Below, in pieces: positions 23,781-32,355 of a DNA stretch of 52,970 nt. Numbering within the stretch: the stretch's first letter is position 1; every line of letters starts with the position of its first letter. Made by a program: the position numbers and the translations under genes. The notes beneath the pieces were generated by a model. It saw only the letters and a list, made by a program, of their open reading frames with translations, did no database searches and was not told where the DNA came from. The stretch is taken from positions 1 to 52,970 of the forward strand of contig CALZIK010000037.1 of assembly GCA_945787635.1 (NCBI GenBank), in the 5' to 3' direction. Source of the DNA: Thermoanaerobaculia bacterium. Its GTDB lineage: Bacteria > Acidobacteriota > Thermoanaerobaculia > Multivoradales > JAHEKO01.

Positions 23781-23838
23781 GCGAGGTGGGCGAGCTCGAT
23801 TACGTCTTCCTCTGCATGAGGACGTCAATTCACCTCGC
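23781..23838. other. Long imperfect hairpin next to the palindrome array
   Basis: Outer arms GCGAGGTG (23781-23788) and CACCTCGC (23831-23838) are perfect. Inside, ACGT (23802) pairs with ACGT (23822), and CCTC (23809) with GAGG (23818) around a TGCAT loop. It starts one base after the array and is unlike the palindrome family. Confidence 0.4.
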
Positions 23839-23994
23839 AACCCTCTCCAAGGTATCGGTTCGTAACCGGTTTGCCCCGGCGTCGCGTGCGCAGGCGATGG
23901 TAAACTGATTATCGACTTCATTACCAAGGCTCGGGGGGTCTCTCCGCCCCGTGAGAAACACGTCCCGCGGCCGCACTCACCGGGAGGAAAACTG

Positions 23995-25212
23995 ATGAGT
24001 AGAAAGGGGCTCGCTCTCTTGATCGCCTGCCTGGCGACGGGCACCGGCTTCGCGGAAGGAAATGACTTCAACTTCGTTCCGTTCGATCTGGGCGGGGACT
24101 TCTACAGCTTCGAAGTGTCGGATCTCGACGTCTACAATCTGGACCAGCAGCCGTTCTCCACGACGATCAGCATCGTTGGGGGGCCGGACCTGCGAGCCGA
24201 GGACAAGAATCGTTCGTCGAACGACGTCCTGGCGTTCCGCGGCAACGGATCGTCTTCCGGCGGTTTCGTGACTCCCTCGCGGATCGGGGACGAGGCGGTG
24301 TCGGTTCGATGCACGGTCGGCCTGTTCACGACCGGAAGACGTCAGAAACCGTTGAGGACCGGCATCAACGCGGGCGAAACCGTGGCCTTCACCGGAATCG
24401 GCGCCGTCGGCGGGAACGACTTCCTGTTTGCCGGTGTCGCCCCGCGCAAGGACGGAACACAGGTGTTTGCGAGAGACAACACGAGACTACTGACCAATGT
24501 CTTCCTGGACGACGTCTTCGCCGTCGAGCTCGATCTCGAGAAGGGAGTCCAGTCGCAGGGTGGGCAAGACATGAGCTTCGCTCGCCTGAGCGTGCGGCCG
24601 GCGGGCTCCGACGATCCGTTCGACCTGTTGGTCGAAGAGCTCTTCCCGGTCTTCGACGATCCGTTTCCGCAGGGTCTGGACACCATCTTTGGAGTCGATG
24701 GTCTCGACGAGGACGGCCAGATCTTCTTCGACAACATCTTCGTCTCGGGCCTGGAAGGCATCGCGGAAGCAGCGGCCAGCGAGCTTCTCGACGATGCGTT
24801 CGAGCTCGAAGTCTCAGCCTTCGTCGAGCTCTTCGTCAATCCCGACGGGGCGAAAAAAAAGATCCAGAGAGCCGTCAAGAAGTTGAAGAAGGCCAAGCGC
24901 TCTCTCAAGAAAAACCGGAAGGACCTGAGCCCGACAACGGACCTGTCGAGAACCCGTGCCGCTATCGGAACCGCCCTCGACCTCGATCAGCAAGTCCTGG
25001 ATGCGATCGAGGGCGGCGATGCGACGGAGGCCGACAGGTTGCTGATCGAGGTGACAACCGAGAAGGCCCGTGCCGAGCTGTTCCTCCAGGGCCACGATCC
25101 GGGGCCCGGTCCCTTTGAGGATGGTGTCGGAGGCTTCGACTTGGACGACCCGATCTTTGTCGATGGTTTCGAATCGGGAGACGTCAGCGCGTGGTCTTTG
25201 ACTGACCGGTAG
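23995..25212 (+). CDS. Exported protein with C-terminal DGFESGDVSAWS tail
   Basis: A protein of 405 residues. GGGAGG lies nine bases before ATG 23995, and a signal peptide (residues 1-20) follows. The body (20-260) is rich in Asp, Phe and Gly and looks beta-rich, with no family that I recognise. Residues 282-310 are a strongly basic helix (KKKIQRAVKKLKKAKRSLKK), followed by an acidic helical segment. The last 20 residues contain DDPIFVDGFESGDVSAWS, a C-terminal tail seen on many secreted proteins of Acidobacteriota and some proteobacteria. The damaged gene at 2961-3384 has the same tail. The tail may be a sorting or surface signal; that is inference. Confidence 0.82.
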   Translation: MSRKGLALLIACLATGTGFAEGNDFNFVPFDLGGDFYSFEVSDLDVYNLDQQPFSTTISIVGGPDLRAEDKNRSSNDVLAFRGNGSSSGGFVTPSRIGDEAVSVRCTVGLFTTGRRQKPLRTGINAGETVAFTGIGAVGGNDFLFAGVAPRKDGTQVFARDNTRLLTNVFLDDVFAVELDLEKGVQSQGGQDMSFARLSVRPAGSDDPFDLLVEELFPVFDDPFPQGLDTIFGVDGLDEDGQIFFDNIFVSGLEGIAEAAASELLDDAFELEVSAFVELFVNPDGAKKKIQRAVKKLKKAKRSLKKNRKDLSPTTDLSRTRAAIGTALDLDQQVLDAIEGGDATEADRLLIEVTTEKARAELFLQGHDPGPGPFEDGVGGFDLDDPIFVDGFESGDVSAWSLTDR

Positions 25213-25273
25213 CTGCTGGGGGCAATCGGTGCGCGCCTGAGCAGGCCGGTTGCGATATCGAGGTAGCGGAAGA

Positions 25274-25334
25274 CGGTCGACAGGGGCGTCGACCGCTACA
25301 TCGGATTCGGTCGACAGGGGCGTCGACCGCTACA
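25274..25334 (+). repeat. Two tandem intergenic palindromes, 34-bp period
   Basis: Units at 25274-25300 and 25308-25334, both CGGTCGAC-AGGGGC-GTCGACCG-CTACA with perfect arms. The spacer is TCGGATT. They lie 29 bases upstream of the glgC -10-like hexamer. Confidence 0.88.
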
Positions 25335-25362
25335 TGCGGGGAAGGCGCGCGGGCACGGGTGC

Positions 25363-25368
25363 TAACCT
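25363..25368 (+). promoter_or_regulatory. Probable -10 element (TAACCT), leaderless pattern
   Basis: TAACCT ends seven bases before the glgC ATG; no ribosome site is present. Confidence 0.45.
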
Positions 25369-25375
25369 GATATCG

Positions 25376-26611
25376 ATGTCGCCGAAGCACGACATTCTCG
25401 GCATGGTGCTGGCCGGCGGCGAAGGCCGGCGGCTGCTTCCCCTCACGCGCGAGCGGGCGAAGCCGGCGGTGCCCTTCGGCGGCCAGTACCGGCTGGTTGA
25501 TTTCGTCCTCTCGAACCTGGTCAACAGCGGGCTGCGGCGAATCGTCGTACTCACCCAGTACCGGAGCCACAGCCTGGACCGCCACATGGCCCAGGCCTGG
25601 CGCCTGTCGCCGCTTCTCGGCAACTACGTCGCCACGGTACCGGCGCAGATGCGCACCGGCCGCCACTGGTTCGCCGGCTCGGCCGATGCCATCTACCAGA
25701 ACCTGAACATTCTCGGAGACGAGCGGCCCGACTACGTCGCGGTCTTCGGCGCCGATCACATATACAGGATGGACGTCGGACCGATGCTCGAGCAGCACGT
25801 CGAGACCGGCGCGGCGGTCACCGTATCGGGCATCCCGGTACCGATCGAGGAGGCCAGCGCTTTCGGCGTGATCGACAGTGGAGAGGACGGAAAGATTCGC
25901 TCGTTTCTGGAGAAACCGGCCGAACCGCCGGCGATGCCCGGCGACCCGGCGCGCGCTTTCGCCTCGATGGGCAACTACATTTTCACCGCCGACGCCCTGC
26001 GCGACGTGGTCGTCGCCGACGCCGAGGACAAGGACTCGAAACACGACCTCGGCGGCGACATCATCCCCCGGCTGGTCGGAGAGGGCCGAGCCTGGGTCTA
26101 CGACTTCGGCGGCAACCAGGTGCCCGGGCAAAACGAGCGCGAGCGCGGCTACTGGCGGGATGTGGGGGGCCTCGACGCCTACTACGCGGCGAGCATGGAC
26201 CTCATCGCCGCCACACCGGTGTTCGATCTCTACAACCGCCGCTGGCCGATTCTGACCTGGAGTTTCCCCCATCCGCCGGCCAAGTTCGTGCACGACTTCG
26301 ACGGACGCCGGGGGCAGGCGCTCGACTCGCTGGTGGCGCCGGGCGTCGTCGTCTCGGGTGCCACGGTGCGCCGCTCGATTCTCTCGGTCCACTCGCGCGT
26401 CAACTCCTTGGCCGAGGTCACCGATAGCGTGCTCTTCGATGACGTCGACGTCGGACGCGGGGCCGTGGTACGGCGCGCGATCCTCGACAAGAGCGTGAAT
26501 GTCGAACAGGAAGCCGAGATCGGCGTGGACCTCGAGCGGGACCGTGAGCGGTTCACGGTGTCCGATGGCGGCGTGGTGGTGGTGGAAAAGGGCACGGTCG
26601 TCAAAAAGTAG
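25376..26611 (+). CDS. glgC: Glucose-1-phosphate adenylyltransferase
   Basis: A protein of 411 residues, normal for bacterial GlgC, which makes ADP-glucose from ATP and glucose-1-phosphate for glycogen synthesis. The nucleotide-binding start [13 protein letters not shown] (about residues 12-24) and the KPAVPFGG motif are intact. GADHIYRMD holds the catalytic aspartate, and FLEKP the sugar-phosphate lysine. The C-terminal left-handed beta-helix (about 300-411) is shown by hexapeptide-like repeats such as [15 protein letters not shown]. The start ATG 25376 follows the palindrome pair; a longer reading would only translate the repeats. No other glycogen gene lies nearby. Confidence 0.95.
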   Translation: MSPKHDILGMVLAGGEGRRLLPLTRERAKPAVPFGGQYRLVDFVLSNLVNSGLRRIVVLTQYRSHSLDRHMAQAWRLSPLLGNYVATVPAQMRTGRHWFAGSADAIYQNLNILGDERPDYVAVFGADHIYRMDVGPMLEQHVETGAAVTVSGIPVPIEEASAFGVIDSGEDGKIRSFLEKPAEPPAMPGDPARAFASMGNYIFTADALRDVVVADAEDKDSKHDLGGDIIPRLVGEGRAWVYDFGGNQVPGQNERERGYWRDVGGLDAYYAASMDLIAATPVFDLYNRRWPILTWSFPHPPAKFVHDFDGRRGQALDSLVAPGVVVSGATVRRSILSVHSRVNSLAEVTDSVLFDDVDVGRGAVVRRAILDKSVNVEQEAEIGVDLERDRERFTVSDGGVVVVEKGTVVKK

Positions 26612-26615
26612 TTTC

Positions 26616-26645
26616 TTGACACCCCTGGGCCGATTCCGCTAGTTT
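26616..26645 (+). promoter_or_regulatory. Sigma-70 type promoter
   Basis: TTGACA (26616-26621) is a perfect -35 box; TAGTTT (26640-26645) follows after 18 bases as the -10. It is placed to drive the large exported protein from about 26652, leaving a leader of about 55 bases that contains the GGAGG ribosome site. Confidence 0.7.
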
Positions 26646-26707
26646 TCCCGAAAGTTAGCAATTACAAATATCTACTGGCGGCGGTGGGTTTGCGACTGGA
26701 GGGAACC

Positions 26708-29700
26708 ATGCGTGGAGGAATTCTTGGATCATTTGTGGCTCTTGGACTGCTTGTGGGGCTTGCGGCGCCAGCGGCGGCGACCCATTTTCGGTTCGGCACC
26801 CTAACCTGGCGAGCCCGTCCAGACATTTCGCCAACCACGGTCGAGTTCGACCTGACGGCATCGTTCCGGCGCTCGGGGTACACGGGCTCCGCCGCCGACG
26901 GTCGGCCCACGATCGGCGACACCATCGAGGAATTCATCGGTTTCACGCAGCTTTTCCCCGGCGACGGGACCTCGCTCGGCTCACCGCTTCAGTTCGAGGT
27001 CATCGCGATCGACCCGATCCAGGACTGGCTCCTGGCCAAAGCGGAGCTCTCGGACCCGGGGGCTCCGGACAAGGTGGTCCTCCACACCTATCCGTCGGAA
27101 AACGATGGGGGCGCGCCTTGGGTGGCCGCGATCGATTCCTGTTGCCGAATCTCGATCGCAGAGCACATCAACAATCGCAGCGGAAACTACCGGGTCGAGA
27201 CCCTGGTCGATCTGACCCTCGGCGACAATCCGCCGGTGACCGGTCTTCAACCGATCGTGAGCTGCGAGCTGGGCGCAGTCTGTCAATTCATCGTGCCGGC
27301 GATCGACGCCGAGGAAGGCGAGCTTCGGTTTCGGCTCTCGGAACCAGCGGAGGCCTCGGCCTTCGGCGGTTTCGTTCAGCCCGGCCCGCCCAACGCTCCG
27401 AACGCCCTGGAGATCGACCCGAGCTCGGGAATCGTCACCTGGGACACGACCGGAGCGACGATCGGCCCGGCGGGCTTCGGCCTCTACTCGGCGCAGGTCA
27501 CCGTCGAGGAGCTCCTCGACGGAAACCCTGTGAGCAAGACCGCGGTCGATTTCTTCGTCCGCGTGGCGCCGGTGCCTCCCTTCGCGCCGCAGTTTGACTC
27601 ACCACCCTCGCCCGAGGCCGGCTCGGTACTGAGCGTCGGCGTGGGCGAGACCCTGACGATCGATCTTAAGGCCTCGGACGCCGATGCCGGCGACCTCGTG
27701 CTGTTGGGCAACACCGGCTTGCCGCAGGGGATGATCTGTGACCTGGGGGGCCAAGCCAACCCGGCCATCGGGAGCTGCGATTGGACGCCCGACGACACCC
27801 AGGTCGGCAGCTACATTCTGATCTTCACCGCCACCGACACGTTCGGCCTGGGCTCGACCCCGCTGGTCCTTCAGGTCGACGTCACGGAAGTCCTCTGCGA
27901 GGCCACCGATCCGTTCTCCGGGGTCGCCTTCGGGCAGGGCTGGTCGATGGCCTGGGAGATCTCCGAGGATGACGGTCTGGTGTTGCGCAACGTGCGCCTG
28001 GGCACCCGCAAGATGGCCGAACGCGTGAGCATCCCCTATCTTCTGCTCGATACCAGCGAGGGTCCGCCCGAGCGCTACGAACTGCGCACCGACTGCGCCG
28101 ACGAGCCCGGCCGCAGCGGCCTGGTGAGCTTCTCCAGAAACACCAACTCGGAGCGCATGCTGCTCGAGGCTCGATACCGGATCGACCAGCTGCTGAGCGG
28201 CACCGGCAGCTCGCTCGAAGTCGTTCAGCACTACGAATTTCGCAAGGTCCGTCCCGAGGGCGGCTGCGAGCCGAGCAAAGCGGAGATCAACTTCGGACCT
28301 GTGGAGTTTCCACCCCCGATCCAGGACGATCGCGAGTTCCCGTGCAACCCGTACAAGTTCACAGTGACCTACGAGTTCGACTCCCAGGGCGGTGAGGCCT
28401 TCCAGGACATCGAGATTCCTCAGCGGATGCACTTTCGCCCCGACAACGACACGACCAATACCGGCAAATTCTTCGAAGACGCCAACAACCTCTTCGAGCT
28501 CGGCTTTCCCCCGAACATCATTCAAGACGACATGCGAGTCGATGCCGAGGGGGTCGAGTTCATGCTCTTCGACGGCAACCGGGGGAACTGGGACAACTAC
28601 CACCAAAGCTCGCGTAGCCTGGTCACGGCGCCCAATGCGATCCCTTCCGCACCCGGCTGCCCCGAGTGCGTTCACATGCACTGGCGCTGGAGCGCGCTGA
28701 CCATCCCTCCGGAATTCGGCCAGGGCCAGCCGATCATTCCGCGCACCGACCTCCAGTTCGACGGCCTGTTCTACAACTACGATTCAAACCAGGATCTGCT
28801 GTTTGCCAACACGCTCTATCGCGCCGGCGAGGAGGACCCGACTACCTGGCTCGGCCTCATCAACGGCGAGGCGCTCCACAACAAAGACATCGTCTCGTGG
28901 TACGTCTCACGGGGCTTCCTGCCTCGTGACAGCTTCTTCATCCACTTCGGGTTCTTCTCCGCATCCTATGTGGGTCTGTCCCTCGACATCAGCACTCCGG
29001 TCAACCCCGTCGCTCTCGGCGAAGACATCCCCTACGCGGTCACGGTCACCAATGCCGGTCCCGGGATGGCGCACAACGTGACCGTTACCCTCGATGCGTT
29101 CGACTCCTTCTTCCTCGCGGACGAGAGCGATTCCCGCTGTCAAGGAGCCGGCGGTCAGGTCACCTGTTTTCTGAACGCGCTGGGCTCCAATCGCTCCTGG
29201 ACGTTCGATCTGGTCTTCGATCCGCTGACTCCGAACTCGTTCCCGGCTTTTTCGCAACTCAACGGCGAGGTACGAGCCGACGAGGTCGAGATCACGGATG
29301 ACGACAACGACGTCCAGCACTTCACCGAGATCGTGGCGCCCACGAACATGACCCTCGACGGACAGGAGTCACCCGACCCGGCGCGAGTCGGCCAGGACCT
29401 CGAATACGAGTTGTTCCTCGAGAACTTGAGCCTGGCGGAGGCCCGCGACGTCCGGGTCATCTTCGACATCGCCAGCACCGCGGCCATCATCGACTGGGAT
29501 CCGAGTACCGGGGACTGCACTCTGAGCCCCAGCGGAGTAGAGTTGGTGTGCGACCTGGGCAAGCTGCAAGCAGGGTTCCTGGGGGTGATCGACATCACCG
29601 CGCGGCCGGGCAAGCCGGGAAACCTGTTCGCGAGTGCCCGTATCGAGACCTCGACCCCCGACTACGAGCCCGAGAGCAACAGCGTGAGCTTCACGACGAA

Positions 29701-29713
29701 TGTGAGGCCCTGA
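26708..29713 (+). CDS. Large exported protein with Ig-like and DUF11-like repeats
   Basis: A protein of 1001 residues from ATG 26708, set by GGAGG before it and a signal peptide (about residues 1-26, ending AAAT). An N-terminal beta domain (THFRFGTLTWRARP onward) is followed by two cadherin/Ig-like domains (about 170-290 and 295-400, the second with DADAGD and PDDTQVGSY). A middle domain (about 400-755) is rich in Trp, Cys and acidic residues and has no clear family. The C-terminus holds two DUF11-like repeats (about 757-870, with IPYAVTVTNAGPG, and 885-1000). Such repeats are common on cell-surface and secreted proteins. There is no membrane anchor or FESGD tail. The role is unknown; adhesion or polymer binding is possible. 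Confidence 0.83.
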   Translation: MRGGILGSFVALGLLVGLAAPAAATHFRFGTLTWRARPDISPTTVEFDLTASFRRSGYTGSAADGRPTIGDTIEEFIGFTQLFPGDGTSLGSPLQFEVIAIDPIQDWLLAKAELSDPGAPDKVVLHTYPSENDGGAPWVAAIDSCCRISIAEHINNRSGNYRVETLVDLTLGDNPPVTGLQPIVSCELGAVCQFIVPAIDAEEGELRFRLSEPAEASAFGGFVQPGPPNAPNALEIDPSSGIVTWDTTGATIGPAGFGLYSAQVTVEELLDGNPVSKTAVDFFVRVAPVPPFAPQFDSPPSPEAGSVLSVGVGETLTIDLKASDADAGDLVLLGNTGLPQGMICDLGGQANPAIGSCDWTPDDTQVGSYILIFTATDTFGLGSTPLVLQVDVTEVLCEATDPFSGVAFGQGWSMAWEISEDDGLVLRNVRLGTRKMAERVSIPYLLLDTSEGPPERYELRTDCADEPGRSGLVSFSRNTNSERMLLEARYRIDQLLSGTGSSLEVVQHYEFRKVRPEGGCEPSKAEINFGPVEFPPPIQDDREFPCNPYKFTVTYEFDSQGGEAFQDIEIPQRMHFRPDNDTTNTGKFFEDANNLFELGFPPNIIQDDMRVDAEGVEFMLFDGNRGNWDNYHQSSRSLVTAPNAIPSAPGCPECVHMHWRWSALTIPPEFGQGQPIIPRTDLQFDGLFYNYDSNQDLLFANTLYRAGEEDPTTWLGLINGEALHNKDIVSWYVSRGFLPRDSFFIHFGFFSASYVGLSLDISTPVNPVALGEDIPYAVTVTNAGPGMAHNVTVTLDAFDSFFLADESDSRCQGAGGQVTCFLNALGSNRSWTFDLVFDPLTPNSFPAFSQLNGEVRADEVEITDDDNDVQHFTEIVAPTNMTLDGQESPDPARVGQDLEYELFLENLSLAEARDVRVIFDIASTAAIIDWDPSTGDCTLSPSGVELVCDLGKLQAGFLGVIDITARPGKPGNLFASARIETSTPDYEPESNSVSFTTNVRP

Positions 29714-29747
29714 GCTAGAGCCGCTTTTCCTACCCCTTGGGCTCGCG

Positions 29748-30068
29748 ATGGAAAAAAGGGAACGGTGTCCCCGAAACGGTGGCCACCCCGAGCACCGGTT
29801 CGCCCTCGAACGACGGCGATCTCGTGACCGCCAGCGCGACGCCTTCCTCGGCCGGCAGGGCGACTCGCAGAGCCAAGAATGCAGCTCCGACAACGACTGT
29901 TCAAACAGCAACGACTACTGCGACAATGGATGGCTCACCGCGGGAAAAAACGAATGCAAGGTCGAGAAGAACCAGGGCACCTCCTGCAGCCGAAACGAAC
30001 AGTGCAGGTCCAAGTGCTGCAAGTTGTTCAACTTCAAGGTGCAATGCCGGCCTTCGAACAAATGCTAG
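29748..30068 (+). CDS. Cysteine-rich Dickkopf-N-like ORF, possibly a fragment
   Basis: A reading of 106 codons. The last 63 contain ten cysteines spaced like a Dickkopf N-terminal type disulfide domain: ECSSDNDC, NDYC, NECK, TSCSRNEQC, SKCC and final cysteines at VQC and NKC. Bacterial versions usually form part of larger exported proteins. The first 43 residues here are basic and lack a signal peptide or recognisable domain. The piece may therefore be the 3' end of a broken gene rather than an intact one. No ribosome site is seen before ATG 29748. I am confident about the disulfide-rich domain, much less about the gene being functional. Confidence 0.45.
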   Translation: MEKRERCPRNGGHPEHRFALERRRSRDRQRDAFLGRQGDSQSQECSSDNDCSNSNDYCDNGWLTAGKNECKVEKNQGTSCSRNEQCRSKCCKLFNFKVQCRPSNKC

Positions 30069-30104
30069 GTGTAGTGCCGGAACCAGGATAGGTCTTCCGA
30101 GGCG

Positions 30105-30521
30105 TCACTCCTCGGCCGGGATGCTCGTCACCAGGTTCAGGTGGGTTCGGTTGTCGATGCCCGGGCTCACCGGGATGTCTTCGCCACCGTGCTGGAAGGC
30201 GAAGGTCTCGGTCGCTTGAATCTGCAGGAAATAGCCGGGGCAGACGACGCCGGGCGTCAGCTGACTGGCCATCGAGACGTTGCCCTCTTCGGGAACCTCG
30301 ATGTCCACGCCGAGCAGGGCCTCGACCTCTGCGAGGCTGCCGTCCTCGGTGAGCCAGTGCATGTGGGTGAAGCTCCCCGGCTGGGGGATCTGTCCGCGCG
30401 TGCCGCGCAGATCGCCTTCGGCATCCAGTTGCGGCCCCACCAGCCAGACCGGGTGGTCGTCGTTGTGGTTGAGGAACACCGCCTCGCAGCCGCTGACCTC
30501 GGCGATGCTGCTCAGCCGCAA
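30105..30521 (-). pseudogene. Conserved exported-protein domain, 5'-truncated
   Basis: About 138 codons with a coherent protein: GSFTHMHWLTEDG, CPGYFLQIQA, TFAFQHGGEDIPVSPGIDN and THLNLVTS near the end. This C-terminal pattern recurs in bacterial proteins that normally begin with a signal peptide. Here no ATG is available: an in-frame TAG lies about 14 codons before a TTG at 30521, and the next gene starts divergently at 30585. The likely reading is a gene that lost its 5' end. The stop at 30105 looks natural. The function is unknown. Confidence 0.5.
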
Positions 30522-30584
30522 CAGCCAAAAGGGTGGTTCGTCCTGCTACTCTTCCAAGAGAACGGAATTATGGAGGTGCCGACA

Positions 30585-32279
30585 ATGCTCCTCAATCCGA
30601 AGCGCGGTGTCCGCGAGTACGCGGACGAAGCCAGTCGCGAGGCGATGCTCGCGGTGATCGAGTTCTTCGAGTCGAAGGGGCTCGCCCGCGTCAAGCACGA
30701 CGACCACGAGCGCGTCTGGTATCGAGACTTCCTCGACTTCGCGAAGGAGAAGCGCCTCTTTGCCACCATGCTTACGCCACCCGAGTACGGTGGCGAGGGA
30801 TGCCGCTGGGACACGTGGCGCAATTGCGAGCTCAACGAGATCCTCGGCTTCTACGGCCTGGCCTACTGGTACACCTGGCAGGTGACGATCCTGGGGCTCG
30901 GGCCGATCTGGATGAGCGCCAACGAGGAGGTCAAGGAAAAGACCGCCAGGTTCCTGGAAGACGGTGGCATCTTCGCCTTCGGCCTCTCGGAGAAAGAGCA
31001 CGGCGCCGATCTCTACTCGAGCGAGATGACGCTCTATCCTCAGAAAGATGAAACCTATCTGGCGCGGGGCGAGAAGTACTACATCGGCAACGGTAACGAG
31101 GCCGCGCTGGTCTCGGTCTTCGGAAAGGTCGCCGACTCGGACGACTACGTCTTCTTCGTCGTCGATCCGCGCCATGAAAAGTACGAATGCGTGGGAAACG
31201 TCTGCAACTCGCAGAGCTACGTCTCGCATTTCGCGCTCCACGACTACCCGATCACCGAGGCGGAGGTCCTATCGCGCGGGCGCGAGGCCTGGGACACCTC
31301 GCTCAACACCGTCAATGTCGGCAAGTTCAATCTGGGCTGGGCGTCGATCGGAATCTGCACCCATGCTTTCTACGAAGCCATCGATCACGCGTCCTCCCGG
31401 CGACTCTTCAACCACTCGGTCACCGACTTTCCCCACATCCGGCAGTTTTTCACCGACGCCTACTGCCGGCTGGTCGCGATGAAGCTGTTTGCGCTCCGAG
31501 GTTCCGACTACCTGCGGACGGCATCACCGGACGACCGCCGCTATCTCCTCTACGACCCACTGGTCAAGATGAAGGTCACCAGCCAGGGCGAGGAGGTCAT
31601 CGATCTCCTGTGGGACATCATCGCGGCGAAGGGGTTCGAGAACGATATGTACTTCGAGATGGCGGCGCGCGACATCCGGGCGCTGCCCAAGCTCGAGGGT
31701 ACGGTGCACGTCAACATGGCGCTGGTCGTCAAGTTCATGAAGAACTACTTCTTCAACCCCGGGACATTTGCCGAGATCCCCGAGGTCAAGGAGCCACGCC
31801 ACGATGCGTTCCTCTTCGACCAGGGTCCGACCAAGGGTCTGGGGAAGATCCGCTTCCACGACTACCGGCCGGTCTACGCCCGGGTCGACCTGCCCAACGT
31901 GCGCACTTTCAAGAGGCAGATCCGGACCTTCCGGCATCTGCTGATGGCCGCTCGGCCCGGCAAGGAACAGGTGAAGGACATCGATTTCCTGCTCATCCTC
32001 GGCGAGCTCTTTACCCTGGTCGTCTACGGGCAGCTGATTCTCGAGAACGCGCCCGTCCATTCGGTGGACGACGACATGGTCGATCAGATCTTCGACTTTC
32101 TCGTCCGCGACTTCTCGAAGTTCGCGCTCCAGCTCTATTCGAAGACCTCGAGCACGGCAAAACAGCGGTTCTTGTGCCGACGCATGATCCGAAAGCCGGT
32201 GGTCGACCCCTCGCGGTTCGAGCGGGTGTGGGAGAAGCACGTGGCGACGCAAGCGGGCGCGTATCGAATGAACGCGTAG
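30585..32279 (+). CDS. Acyl-CoA dehydrogenase-like flavoprotein
   Basis: A protein of 564 residues. GGAGG at 30572-30576 sets ATG 30585; the ATG at 30570 overlaps it. The three-part ACAD layout is visible: an N-terminal helical domain (residues 1-115), a central sheet with FAFGLSEKEHGADLYSSEMT at about 132-151, and a long C-terminal helical domain. Here RDIRALPKLEGTVHVNMALV takes the place of the usual R-x-x-x-x-x-EGT motif. The protein is longer than the 380-residue classic enzymes and ends with a family-specific extension of about 150 residues. FAD dependence follows from the family; the acyl substrate is not evident. No ETF or thiolase genes lie nearby. Confidence 0.85.
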   Translation: MLLNPKRGVREYADEASREAMLAVIEFFESKGLARVKHDDHERVWYRDFLDFAKEKRLFATMLTPPEYGGEGCRWDTWRNCELNEILGFYGLAYWYTWQVTILGLGPIWMSANEEVKEKTARFLEDGGIFAFGLSEKEHGADLYSSEMTLYPQKDETYLARGEKYYIGNGNEAALVSVFGKVADSDDYVFFVVDPRHEKYECVGNVCNSQSYVSHFALHDYPITEAEVLSRGREAWDTSLNTVNVGKFNLGWASIGICTHAFYEAIDHASSRRLFNHSVTDFPHIRQFFTDAYCRLVAMKLFALRGSDYLRTASPDDRRYLLYDPLVKMKVTSQGEEVIDLLWDIIAAKGFENDMYFEMAARDIRALPKLEGTVHVNMALVVKFMKNYFFNPGTFAEIPEVKEPRHDAFLFDQGPTKGLGKIRFHDYRPVYARVDLPNVRTFKRQIRTFRHLLMAARPGKEQVKDIDFLLILGELFTLVVYGQLILENAPVHSVDDDMVDQIFDFLVRDFSKFALQLYSKTSSTAKQRFLCRRMIRKPVVDPSRFERVWEKHVATQAGAYRMNA

Positions 32280-32355
32280 CGCCGGGAACGGAGCCTCCCG
32301 GTGCCGCCATCTCAAACCTGCTACATTTGTGCTTCAATTCTTAAGGAGCATAGCA

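Noticed and set aside
25250-25375. N-terminal extension of GlgC
   Set aside because: The extra 42 codons translate the palindrome pair. GlgC homology begins at the ATG at 25376.
30141-30584. Long N-terminal extension of the acyl-CoA dehydrogenase-like protein
   Set aside because: It is the antisense of the truncated gene at 30105-30521. GGAGG fixes the start at 30585.
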